Assembly: GCF_004917075.1 (NCBI RefSeq)
Contig: NZ_SSYB01000005.1
Coordinates: forward strand, 186,001-250,000
Direction: 5' to 3'
From: Geomonas edaphica
Lineage (GTDB): Bacteria > Desulfobacterota > Desulfuromonadia > Geobacterales > Geobacteraceae
DNA: 64,000 nt
Numbering within the stretch: the stretch's first letter is position 1; each line of letters begins with the position of its first letter. Position numbers and translations under genes: made by a program. The notes under the pieces are model-generated. The model was not told where the DNA came from, did not search any database, and saw nothing but the letters and a program-made list of their open reading frames with translations. Shown in pieces: positions 17,599-28,007 of the stretch.

Positions 17599-18081
17599 AT
17601 GTTTAGAGGAAAGTTCGACACAACCATCGACGCCAAGGGGCGCACCAGCATTCCCGCGAAATTCCGCGAGGTTCTGGTGGAGACCTTCGGCGACGAGCGC
17701 TTTTTCCTCACCAAGTCGAGCCCGGTTCGACTCGGCGAGGGGCAGGTGTGCTACGGACTGACCATCTACCCCTACCGCGAATTCCTCGCCCTCGAGGAGC
17801 GGCTCAAAAACGGGGCCGGCCTCGGGCTCTCCGTCGAGGCGCTCGCCGCGGTGCGCCGCACCATCCTGGTCCCGGCGGTCGAATGCACCGCAGACAAGCT
17901 TGGGCGCATCCTGGTTCCCAACGACCTGAGAAAGACCGCACAGCTGGAGCGCGAACTCCACTTCGTCGGCATGCAGAACAAGGTCGACATCTACAGCCAG
18001 TCCGTCTGGGCCCAGGTATGCGAGAAGGATGAACAAAACTTCCCGGTCGATTCGGCCGCGCTCGCGGAGCTTGGCCTCTAG
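17599..18081 (+). CDS. mraZ: Transcriptional regulator MraZ
   Basis: A 160-residue protein with two SpoVT/AbrB-like swapped-hairpin domains (FRGKFDTTIDAKGRTSIPAKFR at the N-terminus and the DKLGRILVPNDLRK half). MraZ forms a ring-shaped oligomer and controls the dcw operon by binding the repeats just upstream. The ATG at 17599 was chosen on family N-terminus (MFRGKF); the upstream GTG lies inside the operator. It is slightly longer than the usual 143-152 residues because of a Gly-Glu-Gly-containing insert in the first half. The gene abuts rsmH with no gap. Confidence 0.96.
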   Translation: MFRGKFDTTIDAKGRTSIPAKFREVLVETFGDERFFLTKSSPVRLGEGQVCYGLTIYPYREFLALEERLKNGAGLGLSVEALAAVRRTILVPAVECTADKLGRILVPNDLRKTAQLERELHFVGMQNKVDIYSQSVWAQVCEKDEQNFPVDSAALAELGL

Positions 18082-19020
18082 ATGCCGGATTTCCATCACA
18101 TATCGGTCCTCCCGGACGAGGTGCTCGGGCTCCTCGAACCGAAAAACGGGGGGGTGTACGTGGACGGGACCCTCGGCGGCGCAGGCCACGCCGGGCTCAT
18201 CCTCACCGCGAGTGCCCCGCAGGGGCGGCTCATCGGCTTCGACCGGGACGCCGAGGCGATCGCGGTGGCCACGGAGCGCCTCTCCCAGTTCGGCGACCGG
18301 GTCAGCATCTTCCAGAGGAACTTCTCCTCCATCGCCGCCACCCTGGCGGAGATAGGGGTGGATGCCATAGACGGCTTCGTGCTCGACCTCGGGGTCTCCA
18401 GCCACCAACTTGACAAGGACGAGCGTGGCTTCAGCTTCCAGACCGATGCACCACTTGACATGCGCATGGACCGCAGCTCCGGCCCGAGCGCCGCGGACCT
18501 GGTGAACACCCTCTCCGAGGGGGAGTTGAACTGCATCATCGCCGATTACGGCGAGGAGCGCTGGGCGAAGCGGATCGCCTCCTTCATCGTGAAGGCACGC
18601 GAGGAGAGCCCGATCGAGACCACGCTGCAGTTGGTCGACATCATCAAGGGGGCCATCCCGAAGGCTAAGTGGGAGGAGCGGCTGCATCCGGCGACGAGGA
18701 CCTTCCAGGGGCTGCGCATCGCTGTGAACGAGGAGTTGAAGAGCCTTGAGGACGGCCTTGCCGACCTTTTGAGGCTCCTGAAAAAAGGTGGACGCGGTGC
18801 GGTGATCTCCTTCCATTCGCTGGAGGACCGCATCGTCAAGGAGGCGTTCCGGGGTGCGAGTGCAGGATGCACCTGCCCGAAGGAACTCCCGATCTGCATC
18901 TGCAACCGCACGCCGCAGTACCGGCTGCTGAGCAAAAAGGCTATCAAGGCGGGGGACGAGGAACTGAAGGCCAACCCGCGGTCCCGCAGCGCACGCCTAA
19001 GAGGCATCGAGAAGATTTAA
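18082..19020 (+). CDS. rsmH: 16S rRNA (cytosine-1402-N4)-methyltransferase RsmH
   Basis: 312 residues. The N-terminus [17 protein letters not shown]-binding loop [14 protein letters not shown], and the conserved [10 protein letters not shown] and [11 protein letters not shown] blocks are all present. The C-terminus shows the usual [10 protein letters not shown]. The enzyme methylates the P-site nucleotide C1402. Its ATG directly follows the mraZ stop, suggesting translational coupling. Confidence 0.97.
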   Translation: MPDFHHISVLPDEVLGLLEPKNGGVYVDGTLGGAGHAGLILTASAPQGRLIGFDRDAEAIAVATERLSQFGDRVSIFQRNFSSIAATLAEIGVDAIDGFVLDLGVSSHQLDKDERGFSFQTDAPLDMRMDRSSGPSAADLVNTLSEGELNCIIADYGEERWAKRIASFIVKAREESPIETTLQLVDIIKGAIPKAKWEERLHPATRTFQGLRIAVNEELKSLEDGLADLLRLLKKGGRGAVISFHSLEDRIVKEAFRGASAGCTCPKELPICICNRTPQYRLLSKKAIKAGDEELKANPRSRSARLRGIEKI

Positions 19021-19036
19021 AGAAGAGGGTAGATCT

Positions 19037-19372
19037 ATGGCACAGAGCAAAGTCGCCTACGGCAAAGTCGCCGCACCGGCACGTCCCGGGGTAGCGGTAA
19101 GGGAAAACTGGATCAGCTTCCGTTACCTCACGGGGGTGATGGTCCTGCTTACCCTGGTTTCCATCTTCCACGTCTGGTCGAGGGTCGAGGTGATCGACCT
19201 GAACCTGAGGATCGGGGAGGCGAACCGGCAGTTCAGGGAACAGCAGCAGGAGAACAAGCGTCTGAGGGTCGAGGTCGCCTCGCTTAAGGCACCGGCCCGC
19301 ATCGAGGCGCTCGCCAAGGGTGAGCTCGGTATGGCGCTCCCCAACGACCAGCAGGTGGTCCTGGTCAAGTGA
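19037..19372 (+). CDS. ftsL: Cell-division protein FtsL
   Basis: A 111-residue bitopic membrane protein: a short cytoplasmic N-terminus, one transmembrane helix (YLTGVMVLLTLVSIFHVW) and a periplasmic leucine-zipper-like coiled coil (VIDLNLRIGEANRQFREQ). FtsL forms a complex with FtsB and FtsQ and activates FtsWI. Identification rests on topology and position between rsmH and ftsI, because FtsL sequences diverge quickly. It overlaps ftsI by four bases (GTGA). Confidence 0.88.
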   Translation: MAQSKVAYGKVAAPARPGVAVRENWISFRYLTGVMVLLTLVSIFHVWSRVEVIDLNLRIGEANRQFREQQQENKRLRVEVASLKAPARIEALAKGELGMALPNDQQVVLVK

Positions 19373-21333
19373 TCGAGAAGCGGGAGAAATGGGCAAGGGT
19401 CCGCATGCGTTTCGTGGCCCTGCTGTTCGTGGTTGTTTTCATCATCGCTGCAGGACGCGCTTTTTACCTGCAGGTTTTGAACAACGACCGACTGGTGAAG
19501 CTTGCCGAGAAGCAGCACCAGAGGATCGTGGCGCTCACCCCGAGCCGGGGCGGTATCTACGACCGCAACAACGCCCCCTTCGCCGTCTCCATAGAGATGG
19601 ACTCCTGCTACGCCGAGACCCGCAACATGGAGAATATCCCGGAGGCTGCGGCGCAGTTGGCAAGTGTCCTCGGGGGCGACAGGGCTGAGCTCGAGGCGAA
19701 GCTGAAAGGAGCGAAGAACTTCGTTTGGGTCGCACGCCGCATGGCCCCGGAGCAGGCGAAGAAGGTAAAGGAACTCGAGCTCGACGGGGTCGGCTTCGTA
19801 AAGGAAAACCGGCGCTTCTACCCGAACTCCGGGGTGGCGGCCCATGTGATAGGCTTCACCGGGGTCGACCCGACCGGCCTGGAAGGGATCGAGAAGAAGT
19901 ACGACAACGTCATCCTCGGTAACACCGGCTTCCTCGTCACCGAGCGCGACGCGCTCGGCCGGGACATCGCCCTCAAGAAAGGGAGCGAGGGGAAAAGCGG
20001 CTCCAAAGGGAGCAACGTCGTCCTCACCCTGGATAAGAACATCCAGTACATAGCGGAGAAGGAACTCGTTAAGACGATCGAGAAAAACGGTGCCAAGGCC
20101 GGAATCGCTATCGTCATGGAGCCGGACACGGGGCGCATCCTGGCCATGGCCAACTACCCCACCTTCAACCCGAACAACATCGCGGCACTGACCCACGAAT
20201 CGGTGCGTAACCGCGCCATCGCGGACAGCTTCGAGCCCGGGTCGACCTTCAAGATCTTCCTGGTGGCGGCAGCCCTCGAGGCGGGGGTGATCAGGCCCGG
20301 CGACAGTTTCAATTGCGAAAACGGCTCCTGCAACATGTACGGCAGGACCATCCACGACACGCATAAGTACGGTGCGCTGAACGTGTCGCAGGTCCTTAAA
20401 TACTCGAGCAACATCGGTGCCGCCAAGATCGGCCAGAGGCTCGGCTCGCAGCGCCTGTTCACCGCTCTCACCGGTTTCGGGTTCGGCGAGAAGAGCAGCG
20501 TCGATCTCCCGGGGGAGGTCTCGGGGATGCTCCGGCCGCAGGACAAGTGGTACGGTATCGACCTCGCCACCATCTCCTTCGGCCAGGGGGTGACAGCAAC
20601 GGCATTGCAGCTGACCGCGGCGGTATCCGCGGTGGCTAACGGCGGCAACCTCATGAAGCCGTACCTCGTGGACCGGATCGTGGACGACGAGGGTGTCGTG
20701 CTGCAGCAGTTCGGTCCGCAGTTGAAAAGAAGGGTGATCTCGCCCGCGACGGCTAAGACCGTGGCCGGCATGCTGGAAGGCGTCGTCGCCGAGGGTGGGA
20801 CCGGCACCGGTGCCGCGGTGGACGGCTACCGTGTCGCGGGGAAGACCGGTACGGCACAGAAGGTGGAAGGGCGCAGCTACTCGGCAAAAAAGCGCATCGG
20901 CTCCTTCATAGGGTTCGTTCCGGTGGAGAAACCCCGTCTGGCCATCATGGTAATGGTGGACGAGCCGACCGCCAACGTGTACGGCGGTGTGGTCGCCGCT
21001 CCGGCTTTCAGCGCCATCGCTCAGCAGGCCCTCTGCTACCTGAACGTTCCGCCGGACAAGAACGTGAAGAAGAAGCCGGCGACGGTGCCCGAGAAGATGA
21101 CCCCGCAGGTGGAGCAGGCCGCGGTGGAGGGGGGCGCCATCGAGGGTGGCGACGCCGGGACCATGCCGAACTTCCGCGGTATGAGCATGCGGCAGGTGCT
21201 CAGGGTGATGGAGCAGCGCGGTCTCAACGTAAAATTGCAGGGAAGCGGCCGGGCGGTAGAGCAGAACCCGCCACCGGGCGCCCGCATCACCACGCAGGAT
21301 CAGGTCTGGGTGCGCTTCGTGCCGTCGGCCTGA
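19369..21333 (+). CDS. ftsI: Division transpeptidase FtsI (PBP3) with C-terminal PASTA domain
   Basis: 654 residues. It has an N-terminal membrane helix (FVALLFVVVFIIAAG), a PBP dimerisation domain and a transpeptidase domain. The motifs are SxxK at S292-K295 (STFK), SxN at S346-N348 (SSN) and KTG at K492 (KTGT). One PASTA domain occupies the last ~50 residues (NFRGMSMRQVLRVMEQRGLN), a feature of Gram-positive and some deltaproteobacterial PBPs but absent from E. coli FtsI. The enzyme cross-links septal peptidoglycan. It starts at GTG overlapping the ftsL stop. Confidence 0.95.
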   Translation: MIEKREKWARVRMRFVALLFVVVFIIAAGRAFYLQVLNNDRLVKLAEKQHQRIVALTPSRGGIYDRNNAPFAVSIEMDSCYAETRNMENIPEAAAQLASVLGGDRAELEAKLKGAKNFVWVARRMAPEQAKKVKELELDGVGFVKENRRFYPNSGVAAHVIGFTGVDPTGLEGIEKKYDNVILGNTGFLVTERDALGRDIALKKGSEGKSGSKGSNVVLTLDKNIQYIAEKELVKTIEKNGAKAGIAIVMEPDTGRILAMANYPTFNPNNIAALTHESVRNRAIADSFEPGSTFKIFLVAAALEAGVIRPGDSFNCENGSCNMYGRTIHDTHKYGALNVSQVLKYSSNIGAAKIGQRLGSQRLFTALTGFGFGEKSSVDLPGEVSGMLRPQDKWYGIDLATISFGQGVTATALQLTAAVSAVANGGNLMKPYLVDRIVDDEGVVLQQFGPQLKRRVISPATAKTVAGMLEGVVAEGGTGTGAAVDGYRVAGKTGTAQKVEGRSYSAKKRIGSFIGFVPVEKPRLAIMVMVDEPTANVYGGVVAAPAFSAIAQQALCYLNVPPDKNVKKKPATVPEKMTPQVEQAAVEGGAIEGGDAGTMPNFRGMSMRQVLRVMEQRGLNVKLQGSGRAVEQNPPPGARITTQDQVWVRFVPSA

Positions 21334-21346
21334 CCATGGGGGGAGC

Positions 21347-22864
21347 ATGAAACTGAAAGAATTGCTGGCCTGTGTTCCGGGAGCCAAGGTGACCGGAGAC
21401 GACGCCATGGAGATAACGTCGCTTTGCTACGACTCGCGACAGGTGGCGCCAGGCGCCGCCTTCTTCGCCCTGCGCGGGGTGAAGAGCGACGGGACGGAGT
21501 TCGTGGAAGCCGCTGTAAAAGGGGGGGCGGTCGCAATAATTGCGGACCGCCCCTGCGCCGTTGCCGGGGCCGTATGCGTCGAGGTCCCGGATGCCCGCCG
21601 CGCCATGAGCCTCATGGCCGCAATTTTCTACGGTACCCCGACCGGGAACATACCGGTCGTCGGCATCACCGGCACCAACGGCAAGACCACCACCACCTAC
21701 CTCGTTGAAGGGATCATGGCTGAGGCGGGGATCCCCGCGGCCGTCCTCGGCACCATCAGCTACCGCTTCGGCGCGACCGACATCCCTGCACCGAACACCA
21801 CGCCGGAGTCGGTCGACCTGCAGAAGATACTGCGCGATCTGGTGGACCAGGGCGCGCAGGGGGCGGTGATGGAGGTCTCTTCCCACTCGCTGGAGCAGCA
21901 CCGCGCCGACGGCTGCATCTTCGACGTCGCCATCTTCACCAACCTGACCCGCGACCACCTGGACTACCACCTCGACATGGAGTCCTACTACAAAAGCAAG
22001 CTGCGCCTCTTCACCGACCTCCTCGCTCCGAGTGCCCACAAGCCGCTCAGGCGCGCCGTGGTGAACCTGGACGACCCCTACGGTCCGAGGATCGCCGCCG
22101 AGGCGACCGCACCGGTCCTCACCTACTCGGTGAACGGCCCGGCCGACCTCTCCGTCGCCGAGGTGGATTTCTCGGTGCACGGCATCCGCTGTCGCCTCCA
22201 GTCGCCGGTGGGCGAGATCAACATCGAGTCCGACCTCCTGGGGCGCTTCAACCTGTACAACATCCTGGGCGCGGTCGGGGCGGGTCTTGCCCTTGGCATC
22301 CCTAAAGAGGCGATCGAGGCGGGGATCCGCGCACACAAGAAGGTGCCTGGACGCCTCGAGCGGGTCGCGAACGACCAGGGGATCATCGTGCTCGTCGATT
22401 ACGCCCACACCGGCGACGCCCTGGAGAACGTCCTTTCCACCATCTCGGAACTGAAGACGGACCGGATCATCACCATCTTCGGATGCGGCGGCGACCGCGA
22501 CAAGGGGAAGCGCCCGGTGATGGGAGAGATCGCGGCACGCTACAGCGACCTGGCCGTAGTCACCTCGGACAACCCGCGCACCGAGGACCCGGCGGCCATT
22601 CTCGTCGACGTGAGGGCGGGGATCACGCCTTTGCACCTGAAGGAGTACAGCCTCGAGGAGTTGGAGGGGGGCTTCCGCGAGAAGGGGTTTGCCACCATCG
22701 AGTCCAGGCGCACCGCGGTGCGCGCCGCGATCCTCGCGGCAAAGCCTGGCGATATCGTCCTTCTGGCCGGCAAGGGGCATGAGGATTACCAGATCGTCGG
22801 GACGGAAAAGTTCCACTTCGACGACCGGGAGGAGGCCGCAGCTGCGCTGCGGCTCAGGAAGTAG
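21347..22864 (+). CDS. murE: UDP-MurNAc-tripeptide synthetase MurE
   Basis: 505 residues. The ATP loop [14 protein letters not shown] and the substrate motif DNPR (SDNPRTEDP) are present. DNPR is the signature of ligases that add meso-diaminopimelate, so the cell wall should be DAP-type. The enzyme adds the third stem-peptide residue in the cytoplasm. The ATG at 21347 has GGGGAG upstream, 13 bp after ftsI. Confidence 0.97.
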   Translation: MKLKELLACVPGAKVTGDDAMEITSLCYDSRQVAPGAAFFALRGVKSDGTEFVEAAVKGGAVAIIADRPCAVAGAVCVEVPDARRAMSLMAAIFYGTPTGNIPVVGITGTNGKTTTTYLVEGIMAEAGIPAAVLGTISYRFGATDIPAPNTTPESVDLQKILRDLVDQGAQGAVMEVSSHSLEQHRADGCIFDVAIFTNLTRDHLDYHLDMESYYKSKLRLFTDLLAPSAHKPLRRAVVNLDDPYGPRIAAEATAPVLTYSVNGPADLSVAEVDFSVHGIRCRLQSPVGEINIESDLLGRFNLYNILGAVGAGLALGIPKEAIEAGIRAHKKVPGRLERVANDQGIIVLVDYAHTGDALENVLSTISELKTDRIITIFGCGGDRDKGKRPVMGEIAARYSDLAVVTSDNPRTEDPAAILVDVRAGITPLHLKEYSLEELEGGFREKGFATIESRRTAVRAAILAAKPGDIVLLAGKGHEDYQIVGTEKFHFDDREEAAAALRLRK

Positions 22865-23033
22865 CAGTAGCAAAAAAAGGTTCCCTTTTCCCTTATTTTG
22901 CGGCACATTAGTCGTTTTCCCGCGCTTGGGAAAAGCAGTTCGCGGTGCAGGAACCGTAAGCCCTGAGCACCATTGGAAAAGGGGCGAATCAAGGGCGCAT
23001 GACGCCCGGCAGTAAAAGGAAACCAGGATCCGG

Positions 23034-24443
23034 ATGTCGATATTCACGCTGTATGAAATAGCCGAGGCAACCGGCGGCAGGCTGATCGGGGAGGGGGGCA
23101 TGGACGTCTCCGCCGTCTCCACCGACTCGCGCAAGGTCGCTCCCGGCGAACTGTTCGTGCCGCTCGTAGGAGAGCGCTTCGACGGTCATGACTTCATAAA
23201 TCCCGCCGCCGTCCGCGGCGTCACCGCTTTCCTCGCCTCCGAGGCGTGGCTCGCCGCTAACCCGCTTCCCGCCGGGTGCAGCGCGGTTGCCGTCAAGGAC
23301 ACCCTGCGCGCCCTGGGCGACATGGCCGCCTTCCACCGGCGCCGCTTTGATCTCAAGGTGGTCGCGGTTACCGGCAGTAACGGCAAGACGACCACCAAGG
23401 AGATGCTCGCCCGTATCCTCGCCCAGACCGGCCCCGGTCTCAGGACCGAGGGGAACCTGAACAACCTGATCGGTCTTCCGCTCACCCTGTTCCGCTTGAC
23501 CGGCCGCGAACGCTGGGCCGTCGTCGAGATCGGCATGAGCGAGTTCGGCGAGATCGACCGCCTGGCCGAGATCGCCGACCCGCAGGTGGGGATCATCACC
23601 AACGCCTTCCCGGCGCACCTTGAGACCCTTGGAAGCGTCGAGGGGGTGGCGAAGGCCAAGGGTGAGCTTTTCCTGCGTCTGAAGCCCGGGAGCGTCGCGG
23701 TGTACAACGTGGACGATCCCCTCGTCTCCGCCTGCCCGACCCATCTCAACGTCACCCGGCTCACCTTCGGTCTCAGGGGGGCGGAAGTCTCCTCGGCCGA
23801 GATCAAGAGCCTCGGGAAGCTCGGGGAAAGCTTTACCCTGAGGCTCCCCGACGGCGAGCTGCCGGTGACCCTGAAGGCCTTCGGCCGCCACAACATCTAC
23901 AACGCGCTTGCCGCGGCCGCTGCGGCGCACGCGCTCGGTGTTCCGGGCGAGGTGATCTGCCGTGGGCTCGAGGAGTTCACCCCATACGACAAGCGTTTCC
24001 AGCTCGAGGATGTGGCCGGCGTCACCCTGATCGACGACAGCTACAACGCGAACCCCGCCTCCATGGCGGCGGCACTCACCACCCTGCATGAGCTTTCCGC
24101 GGGGGGAAGGTGCGCCGCAGTGCTGGGAGACATGCTGGAACTTGGGCTCGGCACCGAGGCGGCGCACCGCGAGTTGGGCGCCAAGGCCGCGGCGGCAGTG
24201 GAGCGCCTCTATCTGCTGGGCGAGCTTGCCGCCGAGATCAAGAAAGGTGCCCTTGAGGCCGGTCTTCCCGCCGAGCGCGTTATGCATGCGCAAAGCCACG
24301 AGGAAATTGCCGGGGAGCTGCTCAGCTGGCTCGAGCCCGGCGACTGCGTCCTTTTCAAGGGGAGCCGCGGTATGAAGATGGAAAAGGTGGCGGCAGCGGT
24401 AAAACAGGCGCTGGCACCCGCGACGCAAGGGGGGCATGACTGA
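23034..24443 (+). CDS. murF: UDP-MurNAc-tripeptide:D-Ala-D-Ala ligase MurF
   Basis: 469 residues with the Mur-ligase ATP loop [14 protein letters not shown] and the family's [11 protein letters not shown] block. It adds the D-Ala-D-Ala dipeptide to complete the UDP-MurNAc-pentapeptide. The preceding 169-bp gap after murE contains two hairpins (TTTTCCC/GGGAAAA near 22915-22934; GGTGCAGG 22944-22951 with CCCTGAGCACC) but no clear terminator or gene, so readthrough is likely. The murF stop overlaps the mraY start (TGATG). Confidence 0.97.
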   Translation: MSIFTLYEIAEATGGRLIGEGGMDVSAVSTDSRKVAPGELFVPLVGERFDGHDFINPAAVRGVTAFLASEAWLAANPLPAGCSAVAVKDTLRALGDMAAFHRRRFDLKVVAVTGSNGKTTTKEMLARILAQTGPGLRTEGNLNNLIGLPLTLFRLTGRERWAVVEIGMSEFGEIDRLAEIADPQVGIITNAFPAHLETLGSVEGVAKAKGELFLRLKPGSVAVYNVDDPLVSACPTHLNVTRLTFGLRGAEVSSAEIKSLGKLGESFTLRLPDGELPVTLKAFGRHNIYNALAAAAAAHALGVPGEVICRGLEEFTPYDKRFQLEDVAGVTLIDDSYNANPASMAAALTTLHELSAGGRCAAVLGDMLELGLGTEAAHRELGAKAAAAVERLYLLGELAAEIKKGALEAGLPAERVMHAQSHEEIAGELLSWLEPGDCVLFKGSRGMKMEKVAAAVKQALAPATQGGHD

Positions 24444-25519
24444 TGCTTTACCATCTGCTGTATCCGCTTGCCGCGGACTACCGGCTTTTCAACGTTTTCA
24501 AATACCTGACCTTCCGCACCATCTACGCCATGATCACCGCGCTGGTGCTTTCTTTCATCGTGGGGCCGTGGGTGGTCAGAAAACTCGAGGGGCTGCAGGC
24601 GCGCCAGGTGATCCGTACCGACGGCCCCGAATCGCACCTGAAGAAGCAGGGGACCCCCACCATGGGCGGGGTGCTGATCCTCGTCTGTATCGTCGTCCCG
24701 ACCCTCTTGTGGGCCGACCTCACCAACATCTTCATCTGGCTCACCCTGCTCATCCTTGGGGGGTACGGCGTGCTCGGCTTCGTCGACGACTACAAGAAAG
24801 TCGTCGAGAAAAACCCGAAGGGACTGTCGCCGCGCCAGAAGATGTTCTGGCAGGTGATCCTCGCAGGCGGCGTCGGCATCTTCCTCTACAACCTCCCCGG
24901 GTTCTCCACCGAAGTTTACTTCCCGTTCTTCAAGAGGCTGCACCCGGAACTGGGCATCCTGTACATCCCGTTCGTCACCCTGGTCATCGTCGGCGCGAGT
25001 AACGCGGTGAACCTGACCGACGGACTCGACGGCCTCGCCATCGGTCCCGTCGCCATCAACGCGGCCACCTACCTCCTCTTCTGCTACATCGCAGGTAACG
25101 CACGGCTTTCCGGCTACCTGCAGATCCCGTACGTGCCGGGGGCAGGGGAGCTCGCCGTTCTTTGCGGCGCCATGGTCGGCGCGGGGCTTGGCTTTCTTTG
25201 GTACAACGCCTATCCCGCCGAGGTCTTCATGGGGGATGTGGGCTCGCTCTCGTTGGGGGGGGCGCTCGGCACCCTGGCCGTTCTCACCAAGCAGGAGATC
25301 CTCCTCGTCATCGTTGGGGGGGTCTTCGTGGTCGAGGCGTTGTCGGTCATCTTCCAGGTGGGGTCGTACAAGTACCGCGGCAAGAGGATCTTCCGGATGG
25401 CCCCGATACATCACCACTTCGAACTGAAGGGGGTCGCTGAGCCGAAGATCATTGTCAGGTTCTGGATCATCACCATCATCCTCGCGCTGGTCGCCATCTC
25501 GACCCTGAAGATGCGCTAG
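24443..25519 (+). CDS. mraY: Phospho-MurNAc-pentapeptide transferase MraY
   Basis: A 358-residue polytopic membrane protein with ten predicted helices. Conserved acidic motifs include GFVDDYKK and [10 protein letters not shown], and the C-terminal MAPIHHHFE signature is present. MraY transfers phospho-MurNAc-pentapeptide to undecaprenyl phosphate, making lipid I at the inner membrane. It is translationally coupled to murF. Confidence 0.98.
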   Translation: MLYHLLYPLAADYRLFNVFKYLTFRTIYAMITALVLSFIVGPWVVRKLEGLQARQVIRTDGPESHLKKQGTPTMGGVLILVCIVVPTLLWADLTNIFIWLTLLILGGYGVLGFVDDYKKVVEKNPKGLSPRQKMFWQVILAGGVGIFLYNLPGFSTEVYFPFFKRLHPELGILYIPFVTLVIVGASNAVNLTDGLDGLAIGPVAINAATYLLFCYIAGNARLSGYLQIPYVPGAGELAVLCGAMVGAGLGFLWYNAYPAEVFMGDVGSLSLGGALGTLAVLTKQEILLVIVGGVFVVEALSVIFQVGSYKYRGKRIFRMAPIHHHFELKGVAEPKIIVRFWIITIILALVAISTLKMR

Positions 25520-25542
25520 CTTCCGGAGATAAAGAAGGTCAT

Positions 25543-26907
25543 ATGGATTTAAAGGACAAGAAAATACTGGTGGTAGGTCTCGCGAAGACCGGCGTTGCCG
25601 TGACCCGCTTCCTTGCGGAGGCCGGGGCGCAGGTGACCATCACCGACATGCGCGACGACGAGGCGTTGAAAGACGTCCTCGCCGAACTCGCCGACCTCGA
25701 TCTCTGCCTGGAGCTTGGGCGTCACGTTCCCTACAGCTTCCTCATGGCCGACCTGGTCGTCGTCTCCCCCGGCGTCCCGATGGACATCAAGCCGCTCGAG
25801 ATGGCGCGGGCCCAGAGGCGCCGCGTGGTCTCCGAGGTGGAGCTCGCCTCCTGGTTCATCAAGGCCCCGATGGTCGCCATCACCGGGACCAACGGCAAGA
25901 CCACCACGACCACCCTCACCGGCGAGATCTTCAAGGGGTGCGGCTTCGACACCTTCGTCGGCGGTAATATAGGCAACCCGCTCATCGAGCTCGCCATGAG
26001 CGGTGCCGAGGTCGAGCGCGTCGTGGTCGAACTCTCCTCCTTCCAGCTCGAAGGGATCGAGAGTTTTCGCCCGCATGTGGCCGTCCTTTTGAACCTGACC
26101 GAAGACCACCTGGACCGCTACCACAGCTTCCAGGAGTACATCGACGCGAAGCTGCGCATCTTCGAGAACCAGGGTGCCGACGACTATGCCGTCCTGAACA
26201 TCGACGACCCGCTGGTCGCGGCATGCGCGGGGAAACTGAAGGCGAAACTCTTCCCGATGAGCCGCTTCCATGAGCTCGAGGAAGGTATCAGCTACCGCGA
26301 CGGCTTCATCACCTTCGCCCACAACGGCAAGGTGCTCCGCTTCGGCACCGAAGGGTTCCGGCTGAAGGGCGTGCACAACCTCGACAACATCATGGCGGCC
26401 ATGGCCTCCACGCTCCTCATGCGCTGCGACGGCGAGTGCGCCTACCAGACCGTGAAGAGCTTCAAGGGGCTACCGCACCGCATGGAGTTCGTCGAGGAAG
26501 TGAACGGCGTCGCCTACTACGAGGACAGCAAGGGGACCAACGTCGGGAGCGTGGTGAAATCGCTTGAGAGCTTCGACTCCGGCATCACCCTGATCGCCGG
26601 CGGCAAGGACAAGGGGGGCTCCTACGAGCCGCTCGCGAAACTCGTCTCGGAGCGGGTTAGCCACCTGGTGCTGATTGGCGAGGCGAAGGAGCGCATGAAG
26701 GAAGCGCTCGGCCACCTGACCGACACCCGTTTCGCCGAGACCCTGGAGGAAGCGGTGGACATGGCGCACAGGCTGACCGAGCCCGGCGGCGTGGTGCTCT
26801 TCTCGCCCGCCTGTTCCAGTTTCGACATGTTCAAGAACTACGAGGAGCGCGCCAACTGCTTCAAGGCTGCGGTACGCGCGGCTAAAAAGGAGGAGACCGG
26901 AGCGTGA
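25543..26907 (+). CDS. murD: UDP-MurNAc-L-Ala:D-Glu ligase MurD
   Basis: 454 residues. The N-terminal Rossmann domain ([13 protein letters not shown]), ATP loop [14 protein letters not shown] and GGKDKG motif identify MurD, which adds D-glutamate to UDP-MurNAc-L-Ala. The stop codon overlaps the GTG start of ftsW. Confidence 0.97.
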   Translation: MDLKDKKILVVGLAKTGVAVTRFLAEAGAQVTITDMRDDEALKDVLAELADLDLCLELGRHVPYSFLMADLVVVSPGVPMDIKPLEMARAQRRRVVSEVELASWFIKAPMVAITGTNGKTTTTTLTGEIFKGCGFDTFVGGNIGNPLIELAMSGAEVERVVVELSSFQLEGIESFRPHVAVLLNLTEDHLDRYHSFQEYIDAKLRIFENQGADDYAVLNIDDPLVAACAGKLKAKLFPMSRFHELEEGISYRDGFITFAHNGKVLRFGTEGFRLKGVHNLDNIMAAMASTLLMRCDGECAYQTVKSFKGLPHRMEFVEEVNGVAYYEDSKGTNVGSVVKSLESFDSGITLIAGGKDKGGSYEPLAKLVSERVSHLVLIGEAKERMKEALGHLTDTRFAETLEEAVDMAHRLTEPGGVVLFSPACSSFDMFKNYEERANCFKAAVRAAKKEETGA

Positions 26908-28007
26908 AGCGGCTGGAGGGGTACGACATCATCGTGCTTATGATGGCGGTGATCCTCACCTGTTTCGGTGTGGTCATGGTCTACTCCGCGTCTTCCGTGA
27001 TGGCAGCCAAGAGGTTTCACGACGGCTTCTTCTTCCTCAAACGGCAGTCCCTCTACGCGCTGATCGGTTTCATCGGCATGGGGCTTGCCATGCACGTCGA
27101 CTACCACGTCTGGAAGAAGTACGCCGTGCCGCTCTTTCTCGGCACCTTCGTGCTTCTCCTTCTGGTCTTCGTGCCGGGTATCGGAGGCACCGCCAAGGGT
27201 GCGTCGCGCTGGATCCGGCTTCCGGGCTTCAACTTCCAGCCCTCGGAGCTCGCCAAGGTGGCGCTCATCATGTACATGGCCTACTCGCTGGAGAAGCGCC
27301 AGGACAAGCTAAAGCAGTTCACCACAGGTTTTCTTCCCTACATGCTGATCCTGGGGATGTTCATCGTGGTCCTGCTCGCGCAGCACGACATGGGTGCCGC
27401 GCTCACCATGTTCGCGGTCGCCATCATGATGCTCTTCGCCGCGGGGACCAAAGTGCAGTACATCCTCGGGATGGGGCTCGTAGCACTTCCCGGCGTCTGT
27501 TACCTCGTTTTCACCAAGGCTTACCGGATGCGGCGCATCACCGCCTTTCTCGATCCCTGGCAGGACCCGACCGACGCCGGCTTCCAGATCATCCAGAGCT
27601 GGCTCGCCCTCGGCACCGGCGGCTTCTTCGGGCAGGGGCTAGGCGAGGGAAAACAGAAACTCTTCTACCTTCCCGAGGCGCACACCGACTTCATCCTCTC
27701 CGTGCTCGGCGAGGAAATGGGGTTCATCGGCGTGATCGTGATCGCGTCGATGTTCCTTTTGCTGGTGCAAAGAAGCATCCGTGTCGCCATCGCCGCCGAA
27801 GACAGCTTCGGGCGTTTCCTCGCCTTCGGCATCTCGGTGCTTTTGGGACTCGAGGCATTCATCAACATGGCAGTCGTCACCGGCCTTCTCCCGACCAAGG
27901 GGATCGCGCTGCCGTTTTTAAGTTACGGCGGCAGTTCGCTGATCATCACGCTCTGCGCGGTCGGCGTGCTCCTTAACGTTTCCACCAGGACCAGGGGGGC
28001 GGTATGA
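26904..28007 (+). CDS. ftsW: Septal peptidoglycan glycosyltransferase FtsW
   Basis: A 367-residue SEDS-family membrane protein with about ten helices. Family motifs [25 protein letters not shown] and the C-terminal [10 protein letters not shown] are present; the Asp in DMGA lies near the proposed catalytic region. FtsW polymerises lipid II glycans with FtsI at the septum. It starts at GTG and overlaps both neighbours by four bases. Confidence 0.97.
   Translation: MKRLEGYDIIVLMMAVILTCFGVVMVYSASSVMAAKRFHDGFFFLKRQSLYALIGFIGMGLAMHVDYHVWKKYAVPLFLGTFVLLLLVFVPGIGGTAKGASRWIRLPGFNFQPSELAKVALIMYMAYSLEKRQDKLKQFTTGFLPYMLILGMFIVVLLAQHDMGAALTMFAVAIMMLFAAGTKVQYILGMGLVALPGVCYLVFTKAYRMRRITAFLDPWQDPTDAGFQIIQSWLALGTGGFFGQGLGEGKQKLFYLPEAHTDFILSVLGEEMGFIGVIVIASMFLLLVQRSIRVAIAAEDSFGRFLAFGISVLLGLEAFINMAVVTGLLPTKGIALPFLSYGGSSLIITLCAVGVLLNVSTRTRGAV

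Noticed and set aside
19123-21408. 761-residue ORF antisense to ftsI
   Set aside because: Shadow of a high-GC gene; composition is His/Arg/Val-biased and it spans ftsL-ftsI-murE.
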